A DNA stretch of 45,673 bases, taken from contig PLZB01000008.1 of the NCBI GenBank assembly GCA_003151955.1, positions 1 through 45,673 of the forward strand. Direction: 5' to 3'. This DNA comes from Acidimicrobiaceae bacterium. GTDB taxonomy: Bacteria; Actinomycetota; Acidimicrobiia; Acidimicrobiales; UBA8190. Position numbers and translations under genes: made by a program. Every line of letters starts with the position of its first letter. The first letter of the stretch is position 1. Below the pieces are notes generated by a model that was given only the letters and a program-made list of their open reading frames with translations, did not search any database and was not told where the DNA came from. Below, in pieces: positions 15,666 through 23,424 of this stretch.

Positions 15666-16313
15666 TCAGCGGTGCATCAGGACGACCGTCCCGGCCAGCT
15701 TGTCGTGGAGGGTCTGGTTGTAGGGGTCCCAGAGGGGCCAGAGAAGGTCGAGCAGTCCTGGGACGAGGGCGAGTCCCATCACGGTGGCCGCCCCGGCCCG
15801 GACGAAGGCCCGACCCATCGAGATGGGGTGCTGGCCGGTGTTCCGCTCCGACACCCGGAGGCTGAATTTCCTCATCCCCCAGGTCTGACCGTTCTGGCTG
15901 ACCCGGACGGCGTGGTACCAGAACGAGAAGGCCAGCAGCACGACCAGCGCCACCACCGTTCCCTGACCATGGGTGGCGATCCCGACCCCGAAGACCAGGA
16001 CCAGGCTGACGGCGAACACCGCCACAGCGTCGGCCAGCCAGGCCATGACCCTCGACCCGTAGCCGGCGAGCTTCAGGGAGTGCTTGGGGATGGGGCCGGG
16101 GCCGGTCCGGTGTCCCATCGGACCGTCCGGGGCCCGGAACCCGCTCCCCGGGGTTCCCTCCGGGCCGGTCCCGGGAAAGGCGAACGGGGCCGGGCCGACC
16201 CGGGGGGCGGCTGTCGCCCCTGGCGTCGCAGCTGGCGCGGCTGTCGGCGCGGGCGGGTACCACCGCCCGTCCGATGCCAACCACCATCCCGGTCCCTGGC
16301 TGATCTCGCTCAT
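15666..16313 (-). CDS. RDD-family membrane protein with N-terminal DUF2510-like segment
   Basis: 215 residues. The N-terminus MSEISQGPGWWLASDGRWYPP is a DUF2510-like Trp-rich motif, followed by a Pro/Ala/Gly-rich linker (residues ~22-75). An RDD domain then begins at about residue 80 (LKLAGYGSRVMAWLADAVAV) with transmembrane helices and the conserved GQTWGMRKFSLRV and TLHDKLAGTVVL segments. Role unknown; some RDD proteins are proposed ion antiporters. ATG 16311-16313 has a GGAGG about 10 nt upstream. The upstream region holds a GTGACG...CGTCAC repeat (16396-16421). Confidence 0.88.
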   Translation of the reverse strand: MSEISQGPGWWLASDGRWYPPAPTAAPAATPGATAAPRVGPAPFAFPGTGPEGTPGSGFRAPDGPMGHRTGPGPIPKHSLKLAGYGSRVMAWLADAVAVFAVSLVLVFGVGIATHGQGTVVALVVLLAFSFWYHAVRVSQNGQTWGMRKFSLRVSERNTGQHPISMGRAFVRAGAATVMGLALVPGLLDLLWPLWDPYNQTLHDKLAGTVVLMHR

Positions 16314-16395
16314 GGACGTCCACCTCCGCCGGCGGCAGGCCGCCCGGAGCTGCCCAGCCGACCGGCATCGTATCCTGGGCCGCCACTCACGAAAA

Positions 16396-16421
16396 GTGAC
16401 GAATGCGTCAGTGATCGTCAC
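16396..16421. promoter_or_regulatory. TGACG-type inverted repeat upstream of the RDD gene
   Basis: GTGACG (16396-16401) and CGTCAC (16416-16421) are perfect arms, with a further CGTCA between them. On the minus strand a TACGAT-like -10 follows toward the RDD gene. It may be an operator; the binding protein is unknown. The rest of 16314-16587 shows only a short GTCGCC tandem repeat near 16555. Confidence 0.35.
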
Positions 16422-16587
16422 AGATCGCGGGATTTGTAACAATTCTGGGGCCGGAGGACGACTATCAGTGGACGGCCGGCCACCGGCGAATACCATGGGT
16501 TCCGTGGCCCCCCACCACTCCGGGTTCGCTCCCTGGACCCGCCTCGCCTTCCCCGTCGCCGTCGCCGTCGCCGATTCCCGGACCCGG

Positions 16588-18054
16588 TCACATGCCGAGA
16601 CGGGTTTCCGGCCCGGCCGCCCGGCCTTCGCCTCGCGTCACTCCTGCGCCGGCCTCTGGGCCCTCGTCGACCGGGTGGCCGAGGTGGCCCGCCCGAGTCG
16701 GGGGAGGTCCACGCCTCGGGCATCGGCGGTCGGCCGGAGCCTCGTCTCCGGCTCCTGACCGGAAGGGCCAGGCCATCTGCCGGAGGTAGCCCGGTGGGGT
16801 CGGCTCGTCGATCCCGTAGCGGGCCGGCCACTGCCGGGCCGGGATGTAGGCCGTCCCGAAGACGACGTCGACGAGGGGGAGGGCGGCGGCGAAGTTCCGG
16901 TTGTAGTGCCCGGGCTCGTTGGCGTGGTGCCAGTGGTGGGCCTGGGGGTTCACGACCACCCACCGGAGTGGCCCGTAGCGGACCCTGATGTTCGAGTGCT
17001 GGAAGATGGCCAGGAAGGTGCCGAAGACCAGGTACCCCCCGAAGGTCGCCTTCGAGAACCCCATGAGGGCCAGAGGGACGATGACGCAGACCTGGCGGAA
17101 GGTGGCGTCGACAGGGTGGAGCCGGCCGGCGGCCAGCCAGTCCATCTCGGCGATGGAGTGGTGGACGGCGTGGAACCGCCAGAGGAACGGGATCTGGTGG
17201 CTGGCCCGGTGGGAGAGGTAGGCGGCCACGTCGGCGAGGAGGACCGCCTCGACGAACTGGAGCCAGAAGGGCTGGCCGTGGACGGCGGTCTGGAAGGAGG
17301 CCGGGACGGCCCCCTCCAGGGCCCCGATGAACGAGACCAGCACCAGGACCACCCCGGCCGTGGTGATGAGGTTGTTGACCAGGAAGTGGACGATGTCGGT
17401 GGCCCATCCCCGACGGAGGACCCGTTGGGGATGGAGCTGGAGGAGTCGCTCGGCGGGCACGAAGACGACGGCGAGCAGGACGACGGCGAAGACGACCCGG
17501 GACCGGATGACGAGGGCGGCCAGCAGGATCAGCGTGGTGGCCACGGCCAGGACGATCGCGATCGAGGTCGACCGGCCCGGCTCGGACCCGCTGGGGGCCG
17601 CCACCCGATCGGGCGTTCCGGTCGTGGGCGGGGAGCCGGGGAACGGTGGGGGAGGGGGCCGGTCCCAGACTGATCCCCGCCGACCCAGCAGGAGGAGGGC
17701 CACCCCGGCCCCGCCCACCAGGGCCACCCCGAAGGCCGGCTGCCGGGCCACCAGGCTCAGGCCGACCAGGCCCAGGGCGGTCTCCGAGGCCAGGGCCAGC
17801 CCCCGGCCCCAGCTCCTCCCGGCCGCCAGGGTCCCGCCGGCCACGGCCCCGAGGACGGCGAGGGTCCCGAGGACCAGGCCCCCGACCAGGAGCCGGTGCC
17901 CGGTCTGGGCCGGGCCGCCGCCGGCGAGCTCCCGGAGTCCCCGGACGGCGGAGCCGGCCGTCAGCAGGCCCAGCACCCCGGCCTGGACGGCCACCACCAC
18001 GATCGTCCCCACCGGACGCTCGGTCCGGACCGCTCCCGGTTGCTCCTGTCCCAT
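16588..18054 (-). CDS. Fatty acid hydroxylase/sterol desaturase family protein
   Basis: 488-residue membrane diiron protein. The N-terminal ~125 residues add about four hydrophobic helices, then a Pro-rich linker (PPPPPFPGSPP), then the hydroxylase domain. Histidine motifs are SHRASH, HAVHHS and HHWHHANE, the HX3H/HX2HH pattern of this superfamily. The substrate cannot be read; relatives act on sterols, carotenoids or fatty acyl chains. The ~50-residue C-terminus is hydrophilic and low-complexity. ATG 18052-18054 follows a GGTGGAG ribosome binding site. The N-terminal helical unit is not part of the standard family. Confidence 0.88.
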   Translation of the reverse strand: MGQEQPGAVRTERPVGTIVVVAVQAGVLGLLTAGSAVRGLRELAGGGPAQTGHRLLVGGLVLGTLAVLGAVAGGTLAAGRSWGRGLALASETALGLVGLSLVARQPAFGVALVGGAGVALLLLGRRGSVWDRPPPPPFPGSPPTTGTPDRVAAPSGSEPGRSTSIAIVLAVATTLILLAALVIRSRVVFAVVLLAVVFVPAERLLQLHPQRVLRRGWATDIVHFLVNNLITTAGVVLVLVSFIGALEGAVPASFQTAVHGQPFWLQFVEAVLLADVAAYLSHRASHQIPFLWRFHAVHHSIAEMDWLAAGRLHPVDATFRQVCVIVPLALMGFSKATFGGYLVFGTFLAIFQHSNIRVRYGPLRWVVVNPQAHHWHHANEPGHYNRNFAAALPLVDVVFGTAYIPARQWPARYGIDEPTPPGYLRQMAWPFRSGAGDEAPADRRCPRRGPPPTRAGHLGHPVDEGPEAGAGVTRGEGRAAGPETRLGM

Positions 18055-18170
18055 GACTCCACCCCCGGTGCCCCTGCTCCCCCCTGATCTCAGCACCGAG
18101 GTGTGAGGGAAGCGTGATCCGCCGATGAGGGACCTCCCGACCCCGGAGACCCTCACCCCCTGGTCACCGG

Positions 18171-19124
18171 TCAGCCGGTGACGGGATGCCGGGGGGCTCG
18201 TCCGGCCAGGACGTCGCAGACCTCCTGGGCCGCCATGGCGGCCATGGTCGACCTGGTGGTGGTGGTGGCGCTCCCGATGTGGGGGAGGAGGACGGTCCGG
18301 GGGGCGGCCAGCAGCCGGGGGCTCACCTCGGGCTCCCGCTCGTAGACGTCGAGGCCGGCGGCGAAGAGCGCCCCCGACTCGAGGGCCCCGGCCAGGGCCT
18401 CCTCGTCGACGACCGGTCCCCGGGCCGTGTTGACGAGGACCGCCCCGGGCCGGAGGAGGCCGAGCCGACGCCCGTCGATCAGGTGCCGGGTGGCGTCGGT
18501 CAGCGGGACATGGAGGCTCACGATGTCGACCGTGGCCAGGAGCTCGTCGAGGTCGGCGACCCAGCCGGGCTCCCCGGTGTCCGACCGGCTGTGGTGGCGG
18601 ACCTCCATGGCGAAGCCCTGGGTCCGCCGGGCCACGGCCCGGGCGATCCGGCCGTAGCCGACGAGGCCGAGGACGGCACCGTGGACGTCCCGGCCCAGGT
18701 ACTGGTTGATCCCCCAGCCCGGCCACCGTCCGCCCCGAAAATCGGACTCGGCCTCCGAGGCGAGCCGGGCGGCGGAGAGGATGAGGAGGAAGGCCAGGTC
18801 GGCGGTGGTCTCGTCGAGAACCCCCGGAGTGTTGCAGACGGTGATCCCGAGCCGGCCGGCGCCGGCCACGTCGATGTTGTCGTAGCCGACGGCCACGTTG
18901 GCCACCACCTGGAGCCGCCCCGCCGCCCCCGACTCGAGGACGCTGTCGTCGATCCGGTCGGTGAGGAGGCAGACGATCCCGTCGACGGTGCCGGCCGCCT
19001 CCCGGAGCTCGGCCGTCGACCAGGCCTCGTCCCCGGGGCGCTGGACCACCTCATGTCCGGCGGCCACCAACGGGTCGAGGCCTCCCCCGGGGAGCCGGCG
19101 GGTCACGAGGACCCGGCCCGGCAT
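18171..19124 (-). CDS. D-isomer-specific 2-hydroxyacid dehydrogenase
   Basis: 317-residue NAD(P)H-dependent oxidoreductase of the glyoxylate/hydroxypyruvate reductase type, interconverting 2-oxoacids and D-2-hydroxyacids. Features: ANVAVGYDNIDV, TPGVLDETTADLAF, Rossmann loop LVGYGRIARAVA, catalytic Arg in NTARGPVVDE, Glu in LDVYEREPEV and His in LLPHIGSAT. The Rossmann GxGxxG has Ala at its last glycine. The ATG overlaps the cupin stop by one base (TGATG, 19122-19126), so it is the second gene of the operon. The exact substrate is unknown; linkage to a cupin, ureidoglycolate-lyase-like and RidA genes suggests catabolism of a small oxo- or hydroxyacid. Confidence 0.93.
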   Translation of the reverse strand: MPGRVLVTRRLPGGGLDPLVAAGHEVVQRPGDEAWSTAELREAAGTVDGIVCLLTDRIDDSVLESGAAGRLQVVANVAVGYDNIDVAGAGRLGITVCNTPGVLDETTADLAFLLILSAARLASEAESDFRGGRWPGWGINQYLGRDVHGAVLGLVGYGRIARAVARRTQGFAMEVRHHSRSDTGEPGWVADLDELLATVDIVSLHVPLTDATRHLIDGRRLGLLRPGAVLVNTARGPVVDEEALAGALESGALFAAGLDVYEREPEVSPRLLAAPRTVLLPHIGSATTTTRSTMAAMAAQEVCDVLAGRAPRHPVTG

Positions 19125-19507
19125 CAGTGGGTGGTGTAGTCGATGGGACCGGCTCCCTTGACCCCGATGGCGAAGCAGAAGCAGTGGATGGGGGCGTGGT
19201 CGGAGATGGGTCGGAGGCTGTGGACCTCGTCGGGGGGGATGTGGACCAGGTCGCCCTGGCGGATCTCCCGCTCCTGGTCCCCGATGGTCATGATGCCCCG
19301 GCCGTTCAGGACGTAATAGAACTCGTGGGTGGGGTGGGAGTGGGGGTCGACGTAGCCGCCCCCGGCCACCTCGAACTCGTTGACCAGCTCGAGGAATCCC
19401 CCGTCGGTGATCTCCTTCATCTCCCGGGACTTCACCATCCACCAGACCGGCACCGTCCCGTTGTGCTCCACCACCGGCGCCTGGTCCTCGATGCTCCGGA
19501 CATCCAT
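19124..19507 (-). CDS. Cupin-domain protein
   Basis: 127-residue single-domain cupin. Motif 1 is GGYVDPHSHPTHEFYYVLNG (residues ~50-69) with the usual two His and one Glu metal ligands; motif 2 is GDLVHIPPDEVHSL with the last His. All four ligands are present, so a metal-dependent isomerase, lyase or dioxygenase activity is possible, but small cupins are too diverse for a precise call. A GGGGGAGGGA ribosome binding site lies just before ATG 19505-19507. First gene of the minus-strand operon. The palindrome at 19541-19556 sits at its promoter. Confidence 0.88.
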   Translation of the reverse strand: MDVRSIEDQAPVVEHNGTVPVWWMVKSREMKEITDGGFLELVNEFEVAGGGYVDPHSHPTHEFYYVLNGRGIMTIGDQEREIRQGDLVHIPPDEVHSLRPISDHAPIHCFCFAIGVKGAGPIDYTTH

Positions 19508-19540
19508 GGTCTGGTCCCTCCCCCTCGTCGGTTCCCTAGA

Positions 19541-19556
19541 CTGACGACGCCGTCAG
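19541..19556. promoter_or_regulatory. Palindromic operator between divergent operons
   Basis: CTGACG-ACGC-CGTCAG is a perfect 6-bp inverted repeat midway between the cupin start (19507) and the lyase-like start (19600). Such a site could control both operons at once. A GntR- or TetR-type regulator is plausible, but none is encoded next to it. Confidence 0.5.
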
Positions 19557-19599
19557 CACGGACGGGGCCAGCGTAGATCAGGCAGAACGGGGGAGACCG

Positions 19600-20115
19600 G
19601 TGGCCGGAGCGGCCCGACGCATCGAGGCGGGACCGGTCGGGGCCGGGGCCTGGGCCCCCTTCGGCTGGATCCCCCGGTCCGACGGTGACCCTGCCGACGG
19701 GCAGGGTGAGGAGCGGCTGGGCTTCGACTGGGCCGACCCCCACCTGAACGTCATCTCCCACGGCCCCGGCGAGGTGGAGCGGGTGGGGGAGGCCCTCCGC
19801 TGCGACCGGCTCTTCCGTCACGACAGCCACACCCAGGCCCTCCTCGTCCTCAACTGCGAGGCCGTGGTGGCCGTGGCCCCGGCCACCGTCGCCTTCGACG
19901 ACCCGGTCGACGTCGACTCCATCCGGGCCTTCCACCTCCGGCCCATGGACCGCTTCGTCCTCCACAGGGGGACCTGGCACTGGGGCCCCCACCCCCTCGG
20001 GGTCGAGCCCGTCCTCCTCTACAACCTCCAGGGCCGGCGCTACGCCGAGGACAACGCCTCGGTCGACCTGGCCGCCCTCGGGGCCGCCCTCGACGTGGTC
20101 GTGCCGGGCCGGTGA
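19600..20115 (+). CDS. Ureidoglycolate lyase (AllA)-like protein
   Basis: 171 residues. FRHDSHTQALLVLNCEAVVAV and RPMDRFVLHRGTWHWGPHPL match the ureidoglycolate lyase/amidohydrolase cupin-like family, which releases urea from ureidoglycolate to give glyoxylate. The GTG start at 19600 has GGGGGAG 4-10 nt upstream. It overlaps the RidA gene (GTGA, 20112-20115). No other allantoin pathway gene is present. With a hydroxyacid dehydrogenase divergently encoded, glyoxylate-like products would make sense, but a different substrate is equally possible. Confidence 0.75.
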   Translation: MAGAARRIEAGPVGAGAWAPFGWIPRSDGDPADGQGEERLGFDWADPHLNVISHGPGEVERVGEALRCDRLFRHDSHTQALLVLNCEAVVAVAPATVAFDDPVDVDSIRAFHLRPMDRFVLHRGTWHWGPHPLGVEPVLLYNLQGRRYAEDNASVDLAALGAALDVVVPGR

Positions 20116-20600
20116 CCGGGCCCGCCGGGGAGGATCGGATCCGGGCCCGCCTGGCCGAGCTGGGCCTGACCCTCCACGGCCCCCACCTCCCCCACGACCC
20201 CCTCGACGCCGTCGTCGTCCACGGCGGGGTGGCCCGGACATCGGGGCAGCTCCCCCGGATCGACGGGGTCCTCCTCTTCCCCGGCCGACTCGGGGACACC
20301 GTCACCGTGGCCGAGGGGGCCGAGGCCGCCGCCATCTGCGTCCTCAACGCCCTCGCCGTCCTGGAGGGGGCCCTGGGCAGTCTCGACCGGATCGTCCGGG
20401 TCCTGACCCTGACCGGCTACGTGGCCTCCACCCCCGACTTCCACGACCAGCCCACCGTCGTCGACGGGGCCAGCCGTGTCCTGGCCGACGTCTTCGGGGA
20501 GGCGGGCCGCCACACCCGGTCGGCCCTGGGCGTGGCGGCCCTGCCCCGGGGCGGGGCTGTCGAGATCGAAGTGGTCGTGGCCGTGGCCGACGACTCGTAG
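20112..20600 (+). CDS. RidA/YjgF-family enamine/imine deaminase-like protein
   Basis: 162 residues. RidA proteins hydrolyse reactive enamines/imines to oxoacids and ammonia. Seen: VVVHGGVARTSGQLP (residues ~34-48), a central AAICVLNALAVLEGALGSLDRIVRVLTL, and the C-terminal block HTRSALGVAALPRGGAVEIE with the conserved Arg and LP. The N-terminus is longer than in archetypal RidA, as in the YjgH/Rid4-7 branches. It is coupled to the AllA-like gene. Its last ~180 bases are antisense to the tail of the zinc-finger ORF. Confidence 0.88.
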   Translation: MTGPAGEDRIRARLAELGLTLHGPHLPHDPLDAVVVHGGVARTSGQLPRIDGVLLFPGRLGDTVTVAEGAEAAAICVLNALAVLEGALGSLDRIVRVLTLTGYVASTPDFHDQPTVVDGASRVLADVFGEAGRHTRSALGVAALPRGGAVEIEVVVAVADDS

Positions 20601-20935
20601 CGTTCGAACCGGTCGCGTTCGAGCGAGTCCGCCGCCAATCGGAATCCCTGGATGGCTGCCGCGACATCCGTGATCCCCGTGAGGATGTTCACGGAGACCC
20701 CGTCCGAAGCGTCATACGTCTGGAACTCGACCTCGATCGTCTGAAGGTGCGGGTCGGATCCCGGTGTTGGAGCGGCCGGGGCTAGGGGGCGACGACGCAC
20801 CGCCTCGTTGAACCTTTCGAGGCAGGTGAGACACATGACGGGCCCACTCACACCGCCGATGGCCGATCCCGGTTCGGTGGGGCGTCCGCAGAATCCGCAT
20901 TTCCCCTGGTCGACACGCGCCGAGTTCGGTTGCAC
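20417..20935 (-). CDS. Hypothetical protein with ClpX-type C4 zinc finger
   Basis: 172 residues from GTG 20933-20935. The N-terminus has KCGFCGRPTEPG and VMCLTCLERFNEAV: four Cys (13, 16, 35, 38) as in the ClpX zinc-binding domain. A mixed region follows (QTIEVEFQTYDASDGVSVNI, AAAIQGFRLAADSLERDRFE). The first ~115 codons lie in otherwise empty sequence with normal-looking composition. The last ~57 run antisense through the 3' end of ridA and read as low-complexity Ser/Thr/Arg. I think the gene is real but its original stop was lost, or it ends within the overlap. No ClpX AAA domain follows. Function unknown. Confidence 0.55.
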   Translation of the reverse strand: MQPNSARVDQGKCGFCGRPTEPGSAIGGVSGPVMCLTCLERFNEAVRRRPLAPAAPTPGSDPHLQTIEVEFQTYDASDGVSVNILTGITDVAAAIQGFRLAADSLERDRFERYESSATATTTSISTAPPRGRAATPRADRVWRPASPKTSARTRLAPSTTVGWSWKSGVEAT

Positions 20936-21053
20936 ATGGGTGTGCTCAGGTGGCCAGGCCGACCGGCTGTACCCCCATGGTTGGCTCCCGGGCCGGGAAC
21001 CGCACGCCCCGAGGGTTGTGGGCCGGGGCCGCCGCCACTACGGTCCATCCCCT

Positions 21054-21695
21054 ATGGAACGCGACCCGATCGAATCCGCCCTCGAGGAGGCCCTCGCCGG
21101 CCGCCGGCTGCTCGAGCACCCCTTCTACCAGCGCTGGGAGCAGGGACTCCTGGGCCGCGGGGAGCTGGCTGCCTACGCCGCGGAGTACCGGGGCTTCGAG
21201 GAAATGCTCCCCGGCTTCCTGGCCCGGGTGGCCGCCGACCTCCCCCAGGGCCGGGCCCGGACTGCCGTCGAGGCCAACCTGGCCGACGAGCTGGGCGACC
21301 CCGTCCCCCACCTGGAGCTCTTCGAGCGCTTCGCCGCCGCTGTCGACGCCGCGGGCTCCGGCCGGGGGCCGGCCGCCGCCGCTCTCGTCGAGGCCTACAC
21401 CACGGTGGCCGCGGCCGGGCCGGTGGCCGCCCTGGCCGGTCTCCTCGCCTACGAGTCCCAGGCTCCCGCCGTCGCCCTCTCCAAGGCCGAGGGGCTCCGC
21501 CGGCACTACGGCCTCGGGTCCGGGGCCACCGCCTTCTGGGACCACCACGCCACCGTCGACGTCGACCACGCCGCCTGGACGGTGGAGGCCCTGACCGAGC
21601 TGGGCGCCGACCCGGCCGCGGTGACGGCGGCAGCCCGGATCGTGGCCGACGCCTGGTGGGGCTTCCTCGACGAGCGGGAAACCGCCGCAGCCTGA
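21054..21695 (+). CDS. CADD-like diiron protein (TenA/PqqC heme-oxygenase-like fold)
   Basis: 213-residue all-helical protein. Metal ligands of the chlamydial CADD family can be placed with the same spacing: Glu79 and His86 (ELGDPVPH), Glu134 (LAYES), His165, Asp169 and His172 (HATVDVDH). Tyr25 (HPFYQRW) sits where CADD has the tyrosine it sacrifices to make para-aminobenzoate. Known: CADD makes pABA for folate without the usual pathway. Inference: this protein may do the same; other diiron oxygenases of the fold are the alternative. Start ATG 21054, with TACGGT at 21039-21044, 9 nt upstream. Confidence 0.8.
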   Translation: MERDPIESALEEALAGRRLLEHPFYQRWEQGLLGRGELAAYAAEYRGFEEMLPGFLARVAADLPQGRARTAVEANLADELGDPVPHLELFERFAAAVDAAGSGRGPAAAALVEAYTTVAAAGPVAALAGLLAYESQAPAVALSKAEGLRRHYGLGSGATAFWDHHATVDVDHAAWTVEALTELGADPAAVTAAARIVADAWWGFLDERETAAA

Positions 21696-21698
21696 CGG

Positions 21699-21718
21699 CC
21701 TGGCCGGACCCGACCAGG
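21699..21718. terminator. Imperfect hairpin between convergent genes
   Basis: CCTGGCCGG...CGACCAGG forms an imperfect stem between the stops at 21695 and 21726. There is no T-tract on either side. A shared terminator is possible. Confidence 0.3.
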
Positions 21719-21725
21719 AACCCGT

Positions 21726-22082
21726 TCAGTCGAAGAGCTCGGCCAGCCGCTCCGGGGGCCGGCCGATGACAGCCCGGTCGCCCCGGACCAGGACCGGCCG
21801 CTGGAGGAGCCCGGGATGGGCCAGCAGCACCTTCAACACCCCGTCCCGGGTGGCGACGTCGGCCGGGGTCAGACCGGCGCCGGCGAAGGCGTCGTCGTCG
21901 GTCCGGACGAGCTCGGCCGGGTCCCCGCCCAGGAGGTCGAGGAGGTGGCCCAGGGTGGCTGCGTCGGGGGGCGCCCGGAGGTACTCGACCACGTCGTAGG
22001 GGACGGCCCGTCCGTCGAGGAGCTCGACGGCCCCCCGGCACTTCGAGCAGGCCGGGTTGAAGAAGACGGTGACGGGGTCCAT
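21726..22082 (-). CDS. ArsC/Spx-like thioredoxin-fold protein (arsenate reductase family)
   Basis: 118 residues. NPACSKCRGAVELL holds the conserved catalytic Cys of the glutathione/glutaredoxin-type ArsC family plus a second Cys three residues on. VPYDVVEYL, LVRTDDDAF, LLAHPGLLQRPVLV and RPPERLAEL follow the family layout. Known members reduce arsenate; many (YffB-like) have unknown roles. No ars genes are near. ATG 22080-22082 has TACCGT (22089-22094, minus) 6 nt upstream, so it is leaderless and divergent from yqgE. Confidence 0.9.
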   Translation of the reverse strand: MDPVTVFFNPACSKCRGAVELLDGRAVPYDVVEYLRAPPDAATLGHLLDLLGGDPAELVRTDDDAFAGAGLTPADVATRDGVLKVLLAHPGLLQRPVLVRGDRAVIGRPPERLAELFD

Positions 22083-22088
22083 CTCGGA

Positions 22089-22122
22089 ACGGTACCGCCC
22101 CGGTCCCGGCCGGGGGCATGAT
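22089..22122. promoter_or_regulatory. Divergent leaderless promoter pair
   Basis: Minus strand TACCGT (22089-22094) lies 6 nt before the arsC-like ATG. Plus strand CATGAT (22117-22122) lies 6 nt before the yqgE GTG at 22129. Confidence 0.4.
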
Positions 22123-22128
22123 CTCCTG

Positions 22129-22776
22129 GTGGAACGCGACGACGGCGGGGGGGAGCAGCCCGGGCGGAAGCCCTGGAGGTCGGCCGGGCCCGATGGGCTC
22201 GGTGGGCGGCTCCTGGTCGCCTCCCCCCGGCTCTCCGACCCCAACTTCGACCGGACGGTGGTCCTCGTCATCGATCACGGGGAGGATGGTGCCCTCGGCG
22301 TCGTCCTCAACCAGCCCGCCGCCGCCGGCGTGGACGAGATCCTCGGGGACTGGGCCGAGCAGGCCGCCCTCCTCCCCCCGGCGGTGGTCTTCTCCGGGGG
22401 TCCCGTCACCCCCGAGGCTGTCATCGGTCTGGCCCTGGTCGTCCCGGGCACCGGGCCAGGAGCCGCTGACGAAGCCGACGGTGGCCCGGCCCGGCCCCGG
22501 ACCATCCTCGGGTCGGTGGCCCCTGTGGACCTGGCCGTCCCTCCCGAGCGGCAGCCCCTGCTGCTGGCCGGCGTCCGGCTCTTCGCCGGCTATGCCGGCT
22601 GGAGCAGGGGCCAGCTCGAGGAGGAGCTGGCCGAGGAGGCCTGGTTCGTCCTCGAGGCCTTCCCGGCCGACGTCTTCGCCTCGGATCCCGGTCGGCTCTG
22701 GCGGGACGTCCTGCGCCGGCAGGGTGGGAGCCTCAGCCTGCTGGCCGGGTTCCCCCCCGATCCGTCGGTCAACTAG
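22129..22776 (+). CDS. YqgE/AlgH family protein
   Basis: 215 residues of the UPF0301/AlgH family, function unsettled. Seen: GGRLLVASPRLSDPNFDRTV, HGEDGALGVVLNQPAAAGVD, VVFSGGPVTPEAVIGLALV, a LFAGYAGWSRGQLEEELAEEAWFV block, and DPGRLWRDVLRRQGG at the end. This order is diagnostic. GTG 22129 is the only in-frame start placed after a -10-like CATGAT. The first ~20 residues are Gly-rich and not part of the domain. Confidence 0.92.
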   Translation: MERDDGGGEQPGRKPWRSAGPDGLGGRLLVASPRLSDPNFDRTVVLVIDHGEDGALGVVLNQPAAAGVDEILGDWAEQAALLPPAVVFSGGPVTPEAVIGLALVVPGTGPGAADEADGGPARPRTILGSVAPVDLAVPPERQPLLLAGVRLFAGYAGWSRGQLEEELAEEAWFVLEAFPADVFASDPGRLWRDVLRRQGGSLSLLAGFPPDPSVN

Positions 22777-22910
22777 TGCGGCGACCGGCAACGTTTGCCC
22801 GGTTGGAGTGGGTCGGCATTCATCGCCCACATGGGGCCCTGGACACGGCTCGTCGTTTCGGAAGCCGGCATTCACATACTGCCCCTCGGGCGGCGGCCAG
22901 ACTGACGGGC

Positions 22911-23345
22911 GTGAACTGGCCGAATCGACCGTTGCGGACACGTCGGGAGGCCGAGATCGTGTCGTGGGCCACAGGGCAGCCTGTGGTCTACGAAGTCCGA
23001 GGATTCGTTCGGACACGGCGACCGGCGAGCACCTGGGTCAGTTGGAACCATCGGCTGGGAGGTGGGCCTCGCCTCATTGTGCGCCAGCAGTCGGTTGAAG
23101 TATCTGCGCCACAAGGGATGATGCTCGAATCCCGCGGCATCGTCTTCCCGGCCGCGACAGCGACCATGTGGCGCGACCGGGTGGGATGGGCAGGTGGGCC
23201 GCTGGGGCGGAAGGACTGCATCCGGATCCGCGTGCCACAAGGTCGGCGCTGGATTGAGATCGCAATCACCCCGGACGAGGGAGTCGACGCGGCATGGGAA
23301 GCCCTACATCGGGCCGGGGTTCAGGCGAAGGAGGCTTCCGGCTAG
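22911..23345 (+). CDS. Hypothetical protein
   Basis: 144 residues from GTG 22911. The sequence mixes charged and hydrophobic stretches with repeated beta-like segments (QPVVYEVRGFVRTRR, GGGPRLIVRQQSVEVSAP, DCIRIRVPQGRRWIEIAIT) ending in DAAWEALHRAG. It looks like a real small beta-rich domain, but I do not recognise a family. Codon use (CGA, TTG, GCG, TCG) is less biased than in neighbours. An upstream in-frame GTG at 22776 is less likely because the added part is low-complexity. Confidence 0.55.
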   Translation: MNWPNRPLRTRREAEIVSWATGQPVVYEVRGFVRTRRPASTWVSWNHRLGGGPRLIVRQQSVEVSAPQGMMLESRGIVFPAATATMWRDRVGWAGGPLGRKDCIRIRVPQGRRWIEIAITPDEGVDAAWEALHRAGVQAKEASG

Positions 23346-23424
23346 ACCGACCAGGTGCCGATCCCGAGCTGCTTCCCGATGGGGAGAGATGAGCATGCCA
23401 AGGTGCCCCTGGCGATCTACCGGA

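Noticed and set aside
16555..16575. Short GTCGCC tandem repeat
   Set aside because: About three copies in non-coding DNA; no sign of a functional or variable array.
18255..18270. GGTGGTGGTGGTGG run in the dehydrogenase gene
   Set aside because: It encodes the Thr-rich variant of the family's GSAT..TR motif; ordinary coding sequence.
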